This document shows positions 36,048 to 43,938 of a stretch of DNA of 64,000 nt, piece by piece. Below the pieces are notes generated by a model. It saw only the letters and a list, made by a program, of their open reading frames with translations. It did not search any database and was not told where the DNA came from. The DNA lies in the NCBI RefSeq assembly GCF_000152985.1, contig NZ_CH672395.1, positions 968,567 to 1,032,566 of the forward strand, in the 5' to 3' direction. Made by a program: the position numbers and the translations under genes. Within the stretch, counting starts at the first letter, position 1; each line of letters begins with the position of its first letter. The DNA comes from Leeuwenhoekiella blandensis MED217. GTDB lineage: Bacteria > Bacteroidota > Bacteroidia > Flavobacteriales > Flavobacteriaceae.

Positions 36048-36797
36048 TTAAAATGCATTTACAATAGCCATAAAGTCTTCTGCTTTTAAAGAAGCACCAC
36101 CTATAAGGCCACCGTCAACATCTGCTTTAGAGAAAATCTCTTTTGCATTTGCAGGCTTTACACTACCTCCGTAAAGAATGGTCACATTATCTGCAACCTC
36201 TTGAGAATACTCGTCTGCAATGGTTTTTCTAATAAAAGCGTGCATCTCTTGCGCTTGCTCAGGACTAGCTGTCTCTCCAGTCCCAATAGCCCAAACCGGC
36301 TCGTAAGCCAATACAATATGCTTCCAAGCATCGGCGTCCAGATGAAAAAGCGCTTGACTAATTTGCTTATTTACTACTTCAAAATGCTCTCCAAAGTTTC
36401 GGTCTTTTAATTCTTCACCAAAACAGTAGATCACTTTCATTTCATTTTCTAAAGCAGCGTTTACTTTTTCGGCAAGTAAATCTTCTTTCTCACCAAAGTA
36501 AGCACGACGCTCACTGTGCCCAAGAATTACCGTTTTAATTCCTACGCCTTTAAGCATTGATGCGCTGATCTCACCGGTAAATGCGCCCGAAGAAGATTGG
36601 TGCATGTTTTGTGCCGCCACTTCAATATCAGAATCTTTAAGAGTCTCAAAAGCTGTATAAAGATTGGTGAACGGAGGAGCGATGATCACCTCTGCATCAG
36701 AAGTTTTTGCTATTTTTTTAAGACCGCCGATGAGTTCTTGCGTGTCTGCAAGATCGGTATTCATTTTCCAGTTACCGGCTACGATATTTTTTCTCAT
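36048..36797 (-). CDS. tpiA: Triosephosphate isomerase
   Basis: 249-residue glycolytic TIM barrel interconverting DHAP and G3P. Catalytic set is complete: NWKMN (Lys), VILGHSERRAYFGE (His), AYEPVWAIGTGETASPEQAQ (Glu and loop 6), and the phosphate-binding LYGGSVKPANA and DGGLIGGASLK. ATG overlaps the stop of the upstream thioredoxin-like gene by 4 nt. Confidence 0.98.
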   Translation of the reverse strand: MRKNIVAGNWKMNTDLADTQELIGGLKKIAKTSDAEVIIAPPFTNLYTAFETLKDSDIEVAAQNMHQSSSGAFTGEISASMLKGVGIKTVILGHSERRAYFGEKEDLLAEKVNAALENEMKVIYCFGEELKDRNFGEHFEVVNKQISQALFHLDADAWKHIVLAYEPVWAIGTGETASPEQAQEMHAFIRKTIADEYSQEVADNVTILYGGSVKPANAKEIFSKADVDGGLIGGASLKAEDFMAIVNAF

Positions 36798-37276
36798 TGT
36801 ATTTGATTTAGTAGTTGATTGTCTTTTGTGGTTATTGCTCTGTAAACTTTTATACTTCCGGATGCATCGAGCAAGATGTAACGCGGAATCCAGTCAAGAT
36901 CGATACTGCTGCAAAGCGGACCTTTCCAGCCAGATTTGATGTAGTAATGATCTCCTTCAAGTTTATATTTTTCGATTCCTGCTTTCCAGCGCGCTTCTTC
37001 CTTATCTAGCGAAAGAAATACATAATCAATTTCAGGATTATCTTGTTGAAGTTTTTTAAGATCAGGAAATCCTGCGATGCAATCTTTACACCACGAAGCC
37101 CAGATGTCTATAAGAACAGGTTTTCCTTTATGTTGCTCAAGTATTTCTTGAAAGGTAATTTCAGTTCCATCTAAATTCAGTAGATGATCTTGTAAAGCTT
37201 CAGCTGAAAATGATTTTTTTTGTGAAAAGGCAACCGAAATAAACAGGATTGCTAAAATTGTAAGCGTATTTTTCAT
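36794..37276 (-). CDS. TlpA/ResA-like thioredoxin-fold protein
   Basis: 160 residues. Signal peptide MKNTLTILAILFISVAFSQ, then a thioredoxin fold with LIDIWASWCKDCIAGFPDLK; the active site is WCKDC. Later IPRYILLDASGSI carries the cis-Pro (WIPRYILLD). Length and layout match periplasmic TlpA/ResA-type disulfide reductases. Translationally coupled to tpiA (4-nt overlap), with prmA and clpS downstream. Confidence 0.9.
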   Translation of the reverse strand: MKNTLTILAILFISVAFSQKKSFSAEALQDHLLNLDGTEITFQEILEQHKGKPVLIDIWASWCKDCIAGFPDLKKLQQDNPEIDYVFLSLDKEEARWKAGIEKYKLEGDHYYIKSGWKGPLCSSIDLDWIPRYILLDASGSIKVYRAITTKDNQLLNQIQ

Positions 37277-37331
37277 AAAATGAAATAAAACATAAAATTA
37301 GGATTAGTCGGCGTATTCTACAACATTTGGA

Positions 37332-38408
37332 CTATCTAATACGCACTTTGGGGTCAAGAATTCCGTAAATAATGTCTACGAGAATATTGATGAGAATAAA
37401 AGTGGTGGCGATTACTAAAACCGCTCCCATAATAATTGGTAGGTCTAAGGTGTTGAGTGCATCTACGACTTCTTTGCCAAGACCATTCCACCCAAAAATA
37501 TATTCTACAAAAACGGCGCCGGCGAGCATAGAAGCAAACCATCCCGAAACAGCCGTTACTACAGGGTTTAGTGCATTTTTAAGCGCGTGACGCCATACGA
37601 TTTGCGTCTGGCTTAAACCTTTGGCTTGTGCGGTGCGTATGTATTCTTGATTGTAAACTTCGAGTAAGGAATTTCGCATCAATTGAATAACCACGGCTAG
37701 CGGTCGTATTCCCAAAACGATCGCCGGTAAAATGATGTTTTTAAGTTGAATATGAATGCCTTCGCCAAAATCGTCCATCTCATAAAGGCTTCCGGTCATA
37801 TTCAAGTTGGTATATTTATTCAATACAAAACCGAATAACCAGGCAAACAGAATCGCACTAAAAAAACTGGGGACACTCATCCCAAAAGTACTGATCACTT
37901 GAATGGTTTTGTCGAGCCAGGTATCTCGCATATTTGCGGAAATGATACCAAGCAGAATGCCTAAACTGATCGCGATAAAAATAGCGCTCACTGCAAGTAC
38001 AATGGTATTGGGCAAGGTTTCTGAAATGACCTCTACAACCGTTTTGCCGGTTTTCTGAAACGATTCTCTGAGGTATGGTTTTTTTAAAACCAAAGAACGT
38101 GTACCAAAATCTATAAGCTTTGTATATGCGTATTTTTCTGAAGTCAAACTCGTATACCCATCTCCGGTATTTTGATGAATAGAAATCGGCGAGAGATCGT
38201 TAAGGTAGTATCCGTATTGCGTGAGTACCGGTTGGTCAAAACCATATTTGTGCTTGATGATCGCGAGTTGCTCAGGGTCTTCATTTTGATCGAGCATCAT
38301 GCGTGCAGGGTCACCCGGTAAAACCGTGAACAATAAAAACACAACGGTGATCACCCCGAAGAGGGTGAGTACTGCGTATCCTAATTTATTGAGTATATAA
38401 AAAATCAG
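37332..38408 (-). CDS. Peptide-type (DppB/OppB) ABC permease, probable CTG start
   Basis: Inner-membrane permease of the dipeptide/oligopeptide family: FTVLPGDPARMMLD near the N-terminus and the EAA-like loop EYIRTAQAKGLSQTQIVWRHALKNALNP, ending DIIYGILDPKVRIR. The ordinary GTG at 38354 would remove half of the first helix. Extending upstream the frame stays open and reads IFYILNKLGYAVLTLFGVIT, a normal DppB N-terminus. The only start-like codon is CTG at 38408-38406, forming CTGA with the stop of the preceding gene. This gives 358 residues. No substrate-binding protein, DppC or ATPase is nearby, so it is an orphan here. Confidence 0.85.
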   Translation of the reverse strand: MIFYILNKLGYAVLTLFGVITVVFLLFTVLPGDPARMMLDQNEDPEQLAIIKHKYGFDQPVLTQYGYYLNDLSPISIHQNTGDGYTSLTSEKYAYTKLIDFGTRSLVLKKPYLRESFQKTGKTVVEVISETLPNTIVLAVSAIFIAISLGILLGIISANMRDTWLDKTIQVISTFGMSVPSFFSAILFAWLFGFVLNKYTNLNMTGSLYEMDDFGEGIHIQLKNIILPAIVLGIRPLAVVIQLMRNSLLEVYNQEYIRTAQAKGLSQTQIVWRHALKNALNPVVTAVSGWFASMLAGAVFVEYIFGWNGLGKEVVDALNTLDLPIIMGAVLVIATTFILINILVDIIYGILDPKVRIR

Positions 38409-40123
38409 AGTCTCTTAATTTCAGAAAGTTTAAGTGCTTTAAACGTGGCATCTTTACCCATCAAGTCGGCTACATATTCTTCGATACTGCGTTCAAAACC
38501 TGCAGCTTTTCTACGTTCATTAACCATAGCAACATCTTTGATGGGCCAGATAAAAAAGCCATTGGCGGCTGTGATCTGCGCCTGACTTCCGTAGAGTTGC
38601 TCTTTGTCTTGCATCATCAAATATTTGTCTTCAAGAACAGCCACACGGGTTTTGGGAATTTCACCGGCTGCGGCCGCTTTTTTAAACAAATCAATGTATT
38701 GCTCAATTTGAATAGGATTGTGCTCAATAACCTCGAGCGCAATAAGGTTTGAAGGCTCGCCTACGACTGATTTGCCGGGATAGCCTTGCGTATCAAGAAT
38801 TCGTTTTACGATTTTTAAATTACTGGTGTCAAGCATACGCTGTTTCTTCCACAGGTCACCGGAGTAATCTTCAGGTTTTAGGCCTAGTTCTTCAGCAAGT
38901 GCTTTGCGTTTTTGCTCATCGGTTTCTTGTAAAATAGGGCGATAGAGTTGATCGTAACGCGCGATACTGTCAAGACGATGTTTCAGTTTAAGATCAAGTG
39001 AGGTATTTGCCGAAGGAAGCATTTCGAGTTCAATCTCATCGGCGTCATTCCAGTGTCTTTTTTGAATAATGGTTCCGTTATGCAGTTTTACAATCCCCGG
39101 ATTGCTGCGTACTATCGTTTTTAAGGTAGTAGCATCAGTGAAGTAAAAATCAAAATTGATGTTTTGCTTTTCTTTTAGATCATTCACTGAAGCATCTCCG
39201 GAAGCCGTTAGTCCAATAACCGAATATCCTTTTTTCAGCGCGTCATTCGTTAGCTCTTTGATCACCGGCCAACCATTCCATTCGGTTTTGTTGAGGTCGT
39301 AAGCGATGATCACGATGAGGTCGGGCGTGTTTAAGAATTTTTCAGTGAAATTCTCCCCGTCTTTTTCAATTGTGAAATCGTGAATGGGAGGGACGTAGCC
39401 TTCTTCTACCACTTCGGTTTCTACGCCTATAAATTCGCCTTCGCTAGAGGGATATTCCCCCTGCGTTGTAATTATTTTTTCTTCTCCGTTAATATTGAAT
39501 CTCCAGTTGTAATCAAACACGGCTTCTGGCGCACCTTCTGGGATCGTCATTCCTTCGCTGATGTTTACCCCTTCTTTATACGCTCTAAAATCAATTGCCG
39601 GTAAGTGCATTAAAACGTAATATCCAAAGCTTAAGCAGGCGATAAACGTCGCAAAGATGATAATAGATCTGCTGAAGTTTGAAAAGAACGGTTTGATGTG
39701 TTTGATATTGATGAATAGAAAAACGATCATAATCAGTAAAACCACATCTTTGGTGAAGGATTGCCACGGCGTAAGCGGCAGCGCATCTCCAAAACAACCA
39801 CAATCTGTCACTTTATTGAAATAGGCCGAATAAAATGTGAGGAAGGTAAAGAAAATGATCATTAATAACAGCAGCCACATTGTGAGGCGCTTGTAGTACC
39901 CGATAATCAGCGCTACACCCAGAACGAGTTCGACGATAACGAGAATGATCGCGAGTCCCAATGCAAACGGACTCAAAAATTCAATATTCAGGACATCTGG
40001 AGCAAAATACTCTTGAAGTTTAAATGAAAATCCAACAGGGTCATTGAGTTTTACAAAGCCTGAGATGATAAACAGAATGCCTACAAAAACGCGTACAAAG
40101 CCGATGAGTTTTTTCAAGATCAA
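38405..40123 (-). CDS. DoxX/BT_3928-like membrane protein fused to thioredoxin-like and DUF6624-like domains
   Basis: 572 residues. Residues 1-170 form a DoxX/MauE-like four-helix unit with CGCFGDALPLTPWQSFTKD at 108-126 plus a further helix (152-172). Residues about 245-370 look like a periplasmic thioredoxin-like fold (LNTPDLIVIIAYDLNKTEWN, SVIGLTASGDASVND, GIVKLHNGTII) but lack a CxxC. Residues about 385-555 resemble DUF6624 (ILDTQGYPGKSVVGEPSNLI, EDKYLMMQDKEQLYGSQ, VNERRKAAGFERSIEEY). The first two parts match the Bacteroidota BT_3928 family. The DUF6624-like part is my reading of a short conserved pattern. Overlaps the DUF1599 gene by 4 nt upstream. Confidence 0.82.
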   Translation of the reverse strand: MILKKLIGFVRVFVGILFIISGFVKLNDPVGFSFKLQEYFAPDVLNIEFLSPFALGLAIILVIVELVLGVALIIGYYKRLTMWLLLLMIIFFTFLTFYSAYFNKVTDCGCFGDALPLTPWQSFTKDVVLLIMIVFLFINIKHIKPFFSNFSRSIIIFATFIACLSFGYYVLMHLPAIDFRAYKEGVNISEGMTIPEGAPEAVFDYNWRFNINGEEKIITTQGEYPSSEGEFIGVETEVVEEGYVPPIHDFTIEKDGENFTEKFLNTPDLIVIIAYDLNKTEWNGWPVIKELTNDALKKGYSVIGLTASGDASVNDLKEKQNINFDFYFTDATTLKTIVRSNPGIVKLHNGTIIQKRHWNDADEIELEMLPSANTSLDLKLKHRLDSIARYDQLYRPILQETDEQKRKALAEELGLKPEDYSGDLWKKQRMLDTSNLKIVKRILDTQGYPGKSVVGEPSNLIALEVIEHNPIQIEQYIDLFKKAAAAGEIPKTRVAVLEDKYLMMQDKEQLYGSQAQITAANGFFIWPIKDVAMVNERRKAAGFERSIEEYVADLMGKDATFKALKLSEIKRL

Positions 40124-40674
40124 GAGTTTTTTGAGTTGATTTCTTCTAATAATATCAAGGCAAAAACAGCATAATTGATCATATCTTGATAATTAGCGTC
40201 AATGCCTTCAGAAACTAAGGTTTTTCCTTTGTTGTCTTCAATTTGTTTTACGCGCAACAGCTTTTGTAAAATAAGATCGGTAAGCGAACTGATGCGCATA
40301 TCGCGCCACGCTTCACCATAATCGTGATTTTTATTCATCATCAGATCTTTGGTGATCTTGATGTGTTTATCATAGGCCTCTAATGATTCTTCAAGATTGA
40401 GATCCGGTTGTTCTACAACACCTTTTTCAAGCTGAACCAATGCCATTATCGAGTAATTGATGATGCCAATAAACTCTGAAGCTTCTCCTTCATCAACTTT
40501 ATGTACCGCATTTTCCTGTAATCCGCGTATGCGTTGCGCTTTGATAAAAATTTGATCGGTGAGCGATGGCAGTCTTAGAATACGCCAAGCGCTCCCGTAA
40601 TCACTCATTTTTTTTGAAAATAAATCACGGCAGGTTTTTATTACCGCGTCGTATTGTGCTGAAGTTTTCTCCAT
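40120..40674 (-). CDS. DUF1599 protein, internally duplicated
   Basis: 184-residue DUF1599 protein. It contains two copies of one module: SKKMSDYGSAWRILRLPSLT with DQIFIKAQRIRGL, and MNKNHDYGEAWRDMRISSLT with DLILQKLLRVKQIED. Each is followed by an INYSIMAL or INYAVFAL helix. The D-Y-G-x-A-W core resembles nucleotide pyrophosphohydrolase-like all-alpha proteins, but I see no complete catalytic E-rich motif, so activity is uncertain. Divergent from folP with 137 nt between; this position next to folP is usual in Bacteroidota. Confidence 0.88.
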   Translation of the reverse strand: MEKTSAQYDAVIKTCRDLFSKKMSDYGSAWRILRLPSLTDQIFIKAQRIRGLQENAVHKVDEGEASEFIGIINYSIMALVQLEKGVVEQPDLNLEESLEAYDKHIKITKDLMMNKNHDYGEAWRDMRISSLTDLILQKLLRVKQIEDNKGKTLVSEGIDANYQDMINYAVFALILLEEINSKNS

Positions 40675-40811
40675 TAACTCGTAAATAATGCAATTTATTT
40701 CTGAAAAGAAAAAAGATCTAATCCCAAACCTATGCTTTGATGCTTCGAGGTCGTCTAATTTCTGTAAATTTCGCCTAAAATAAGCAATCTAGAAAAACAT
40801 AGGCTTAATTC

Positions 40812-41648
40812 ATGGTAAGCATTAACTGTAAAGGGACCCTTATAGATTTTGATTCCCCAAAAGTGATGGGGATTTTAAACGTAACTCCAGATTCTTTTTA
40901 TGATGGGGGATCCTATAAAAACGAAAAAGATATTCTTGCGCAAGCAGAAAAAATGCTGAATGATGGAGCTACGTTTATAGATGTTGGCGCGTATAGTTCT
41001 AGACCTGATGCCGAGGATATACGTGTGGAAGAAGAGTGCAACCGACTCATTCCCGTTGTAGAACTGTTGCTGAAGAATTTCCCAGAAGTATTATTATCAA
41101 TAGACACCTTCAGATCTAAAGTTGCTCAGGAAGCAGTAACCGCCGGAGCAGCTTTGATAAATGATATTAGTGCCGGTTTGCTTGATCCCGAAATGCTACC
41201 CACTGTTGCAAAACTGCAAGTCCCGTACATTTTGATGCATATGCGCGGAACGCCACAAACAATGAAAGGTCTTACTGATTATGATGATTTGGTAAAAGAG
41301 GTGCTTTTTTATTTAAGTGAACGTGTGGCGGCTGCACGTGCTTTGGGATTGAATGATATTATCGTAGATCCCGGCTTGGGATTTGCTAAAACCATTACGC
41401 AAAATTATGAGTTACTCAATGCTACCGAAAAATTACAGATTCTTGATTTGCCTATTTTAATTGGGCTTTCACGTAAATCAATGATCACAAAAACCTTGGG
41501 CATTGATGCAGCGTCAGCCTTAAACGGTACCACGGCATTAAATATGGTTGCTTTACAGAAAGGAGCTTCAATATTGCGTGTGCATGATGTAAAAGAAGCT
41601 GTAGAAACAGTTAGCTTGTATCAAGCCTTAAAAGCCGAGTCCTTGTAA
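40812..41648 (+). CDS. folP: Dihydropteroate synthase
   Basis: TIM-barrel enzyme of folate synthesis joining pABA with DHPPP; target of sulfonamides. 278 residues: VMGILNVTPDSFYDGG, the pterin loop, GATFIDVGAYSSRPDA, LLSIDTFRSKVAQEA, INDISAGLLDPEM, LMHMRGTPQTM, DIIVDPGLGFAKT and GLSRKSMI. All are standard. In most relatives cdaA follows directly; here the following gene is a cation exchanger. Confidence 0.96.
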   Translation: MVSINCKGTLIDFDSPKVMGILNVTPDSFYDGGSYKNEKDILAQAEKMLNDGATFIDVGAYSSRPDAEDIRVEEECNRLIPVVELLLKNFPEVLLSIDTFRSKVAQEAVTAGAALINDISAGLLDPEMLPTVAKLQVPYILMHMRGTPQTMKGLTDYDDLVKEVLFYLSERVAAARALGLNDIIVDPGLGFAKTITQNYELLNATEKLQILDLPILIGLSRKSMITKTLGIDAASALNGTTALNMVALQKGASILRVHDVKEAVETVSLYQALKAESL

Positions 41649-41701
41649 CAACAGCCTTTTTCTAATAGGTTGTTTATATTCGCAGCCACAAAAAAGAATC
41701 G

Positions 41702-42652
41702 ATGAGTATTGTATTTGTTTTGTTAGGCTTGATGCTGCTGGTTGTAGGTGGGGAGTTTTTGGTTAGAGCTTCGGTGGGACTTTCTTTCAAATTGAATCTT
41801 TCTAAAATGGTCATTGGTCTTACGGTGGTTTCCTTTGCAACTTCAGCACCAGAACTTTTAGTAAGTCTACAAGCAGCTTTAGATGGTTCGCCAGATATCG
41901 CCTTAGGAAATGTGATTGGCAGTAATATTGCCAATATTGCTTTGGTTTTAGGGCTCACCGCAATTATTTCAACTTTAGGAATTGACAGTGATTTTTTCAA
42001 ATTCAACTGGCCGGTGATGGTTTTGTTTTCACTTGGTCTTTATTTGGCTTTGGTCAATGATGCAATGATCTCCAAGTTAGAAGGCTTTATTTTATTCTTT
42101 TCGCTCGTGGCCTATCTTGTTTTGCTTATTCGCAGAGCTAAACATTCCCGCGTTACTCAAGAAGTGCAGAATGGCGAGGTAGATGCAAATTTAGCTACAA
42201 CCTCATATTTCAAGATCGTGATCTGGCTGCTCATAGGGGCTTTTGCGCTTTATTTTGGTTCAGAGTGGTTAGTTGTTGGCGCTAAAGACTTGGCAAAATC
42301 TGTTGGAGTAAGCGATTATGCGATTTCGGTAACTGTAATTGCAATCGGGACGAGTGTTCCGGAGCTGGCAGCGTCGGTTATTGCAGCCTTAAAGAAAGAG
42401 AAAGCTATTTCTCTGGGAAATCTTATAGGGTCTAACATTTTCAATATTGCTTCGGTTTTAGGGTTGACTTCGATGATCACGCCGATCCAAGTGCTTGATG
42501 ATAGTATCCTAAACAATATGTTCTGGTTACTAGGCTTTGCAATTGTATTACTTCCGCTAGGATATCTTCCATTAAAATTAGAATTGAATCGCTGGAAGGG
42601 CTTTATTCTTTTTGCAGCCTATTGTGTGTTTATAGGTCTGGCATTTAGTTAA
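41702..42652 (+). CDS. K+-dependent/independent Na+/Ca2+ exchanger (YrbG family)
   Basis: 316-residue CaCA-superfamily antiporter with about ten transmembrane helices in two inverted repeats. Alpha-1 region: VVSFATSAPELLVSLQAALD and GNVIGSNIANIALVLGLT. Alpha-2: TVIAIGTSVPELAASVIAAL and GNLIGSNIFNIASVLGLT. Both have the conserved acidic Glu of the P-E-L motif and the GSN. It should exchange Ca2+ for Na+ (or H+). A stand-alone gene followed by a shared terminator. Confidence 0.94.
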   Translation: MSIVFVLLGLMLLVVGGEFLVRASVGLSFKLNLSKMVIGLTVVSFATSAPELLVSLQAALDGSPDIALGNVIGSNIANIALVLGLTAIISTLGIDSDFFKFNWPVMVLFSLGLYLALVNDAMISKLEGFILFFSLVAYLVLLIRRAKHSRVTQEVQNGEVDANLATTSYFKIVIWLLIGAFALYFGSEWLVVGAKDLAKSVGVSDYAISVTVIAIGTSVPELAASVIAALKKEKAISLGNLIGSNIFNIASVLGLTSMITPIQVLDDSILNNMFWLLGFAIVLLPLGYLPLKLELNRWKGFILFAAYCVFIGLAFS

Positions 42653-42677
42653 AAATTGAAAAATAATATTCAATAAA

Positions 42678-42702
42678 AAAGCCCGCTATTGCGGGCTTTA
42701 CT
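42678..42702. terminator. Bidirectional terminator between the exchanger and glnA
   Basis: AAAGCCCGC / GCGGGCTTT, 4-nt loop, A- and T-runs on both sides; lies between two convergent genes. Confidence 0.92.
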
Positions 42703-42720
42703 AATTTACATTAGAAAAAA

Positions 42721-43737
42721 TTAGATTTTTTCTTCAGCTCCTTTTACCGTCTTAACGATACGACCAGCTACTTTGTATGGGTCTGCGTTAGATGCAGGAC
42801 GACGATCTTCTAACCATCCTTTGTATCCTTTTTCAACAGTGATAATTGGGATACGGATTGAAGCTCCACGGTCAGAAATTCCGTAAGAGAAGTCGTGAAT
42901 AGAAGCAGTCTCGTGCTGACCAGTTAAGCGCTGATCGTTAAACTCACCGTATACTGCAATATGCTCAGCAGTTACAGGGCGGAAAGCTTCACAAATCGTG
43001 TCGTAAACTTCTTTAGAACCAGCAGTTCTTAAAGTTGTATTTGAGAAGTTGGCGTGCATACCAGAACCGTTCCAGTCACCTTTGATTGGTTTTGGGTGAT
43101 ATTCGATGTAGTAACCATACTCTTCAGTAAGTCTTTGTAATAAATAACGAGCTACCCAGATTTCATCACCTGCTTTTTTAGCTCCTTTTGCAAAAAGTTG
43201 GAATTCCCACTGACCACTAGCAACCTCTTGGTTAATACCTTCAAAGTTAAGACCAGCATCGATACAAAGATCTGCGTGCTCTTCAACAAAAGCTCTACCG
43301 TGTGTGTTTTTACCACCTACAGAGCAATAGTACATACCTTGAGGACCAGGATAACCACCTACAGGGAAACCTAATGGTAGCTGAGTCGCTTTGTCCATAA
43401 TGAAATATTCTTGCTCAAAACCGAACCAGAAATCATCATCTTCATCATCGATTGTTGCTCTTGCGTTAGACTCGTGTGGAGTACCGTCTGCATTAAGAAC
43501 CTCAGTCATTACCAAGTATCCATCTCTACGAGCTGGATCTGGATATATTGCAACGGGCTTCAATAAGCAATCAGAAGAGCCTCCTTCGGCTTGTTTAGTT
43601 GAAGAACCATCAAACGACCAAACAGGACAGTCTTCTAACTTCCCGCTAAAATCTTCTTCTACTTTGGTTTTACTTCTTAGATTGGCAGTTGGTGTATAAC
43701 CGTCCAACCAGAGATACTCTAATTTTGATTTGCCCAT
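42721..43737 (-). CDS. glnA: Glutamine synthetase type II (eukaryote-like)
   Basis: 338-residue GSII enzyme making glutamine from glutamate, ammonia and ATP. Recognised by YLWLDGYTPTANLRSKT, PVWSFDGSSTKQAEGGSSDC, the metal-binding FGFEQEYFIM, HGRAFVEEHADLCIDAGLNF, QWEFQLFAKGAKKAGDE, GDWNGSGMHANFSN and EDRRPASNADPYKV. Shorter than bacterial GSI (about 470) and lacking the adenylylation loop, so control by GlnE is not expected. Divergent from the GSIII gene. Confidence 0.96.
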   Translation of the reverse strand: MGKSKLEYLWLDGYTPTANLRSKTKVEEDFSGKLEDCPVWSFDGSSTKQAEGGSSDCLLKPVAIYPDPARRDGYLVMTEVLNADGTPHESNARATIDDEDDDFWFGFEQEYFIMDKATQLPLGFPVGGYPGPQGMYYCSVGGKNTHGRAFVEEHADLCIDAGLNFEGINQEVASGQWEFQLFAKGAKKAGDEIWVARYLLQRLTEEYGYYIEYHPKPIKGDWNGSGMHANFSNTTLRTAGSKEVYDTICEAFRPVTAEHIAVYGEFNDQRLTGQHETASIHDFSYGISDRGASIRIPIITVEKGYKGWLEDRRPASNADPYKVAGRIVKTVKGAEEKI

Positions 43738-43891
43738 AATAAATTGATTTAAATTTTTTTTGAATTAAACTAATAACAAATATAACATTTCTTTAATATC
43801 TGCATCTTGAAAAATATGGGGGTGAGCCTACTTATTAACGGAATAAATTTAATAAGCCCCCTAAAAAGTAGGGGTGTATTGTGAAATCATA

Positions 43892-43899
43892 TATTTTTG
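43892..43899 (+). promoter_or_regulatory. -7 box before the GSIII gene
   Basis: TATTTTTG matches TAnnTTTG and ends 39 nt before ATG 43939. It rules out the in-frame start near 43897. No clear -33 element. Confidence 0.55.
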
Positions 43900-43938
43900 C
43901 ACGGTTCAATTCTGAATTTCATAAAAATTAGCCGAAAA

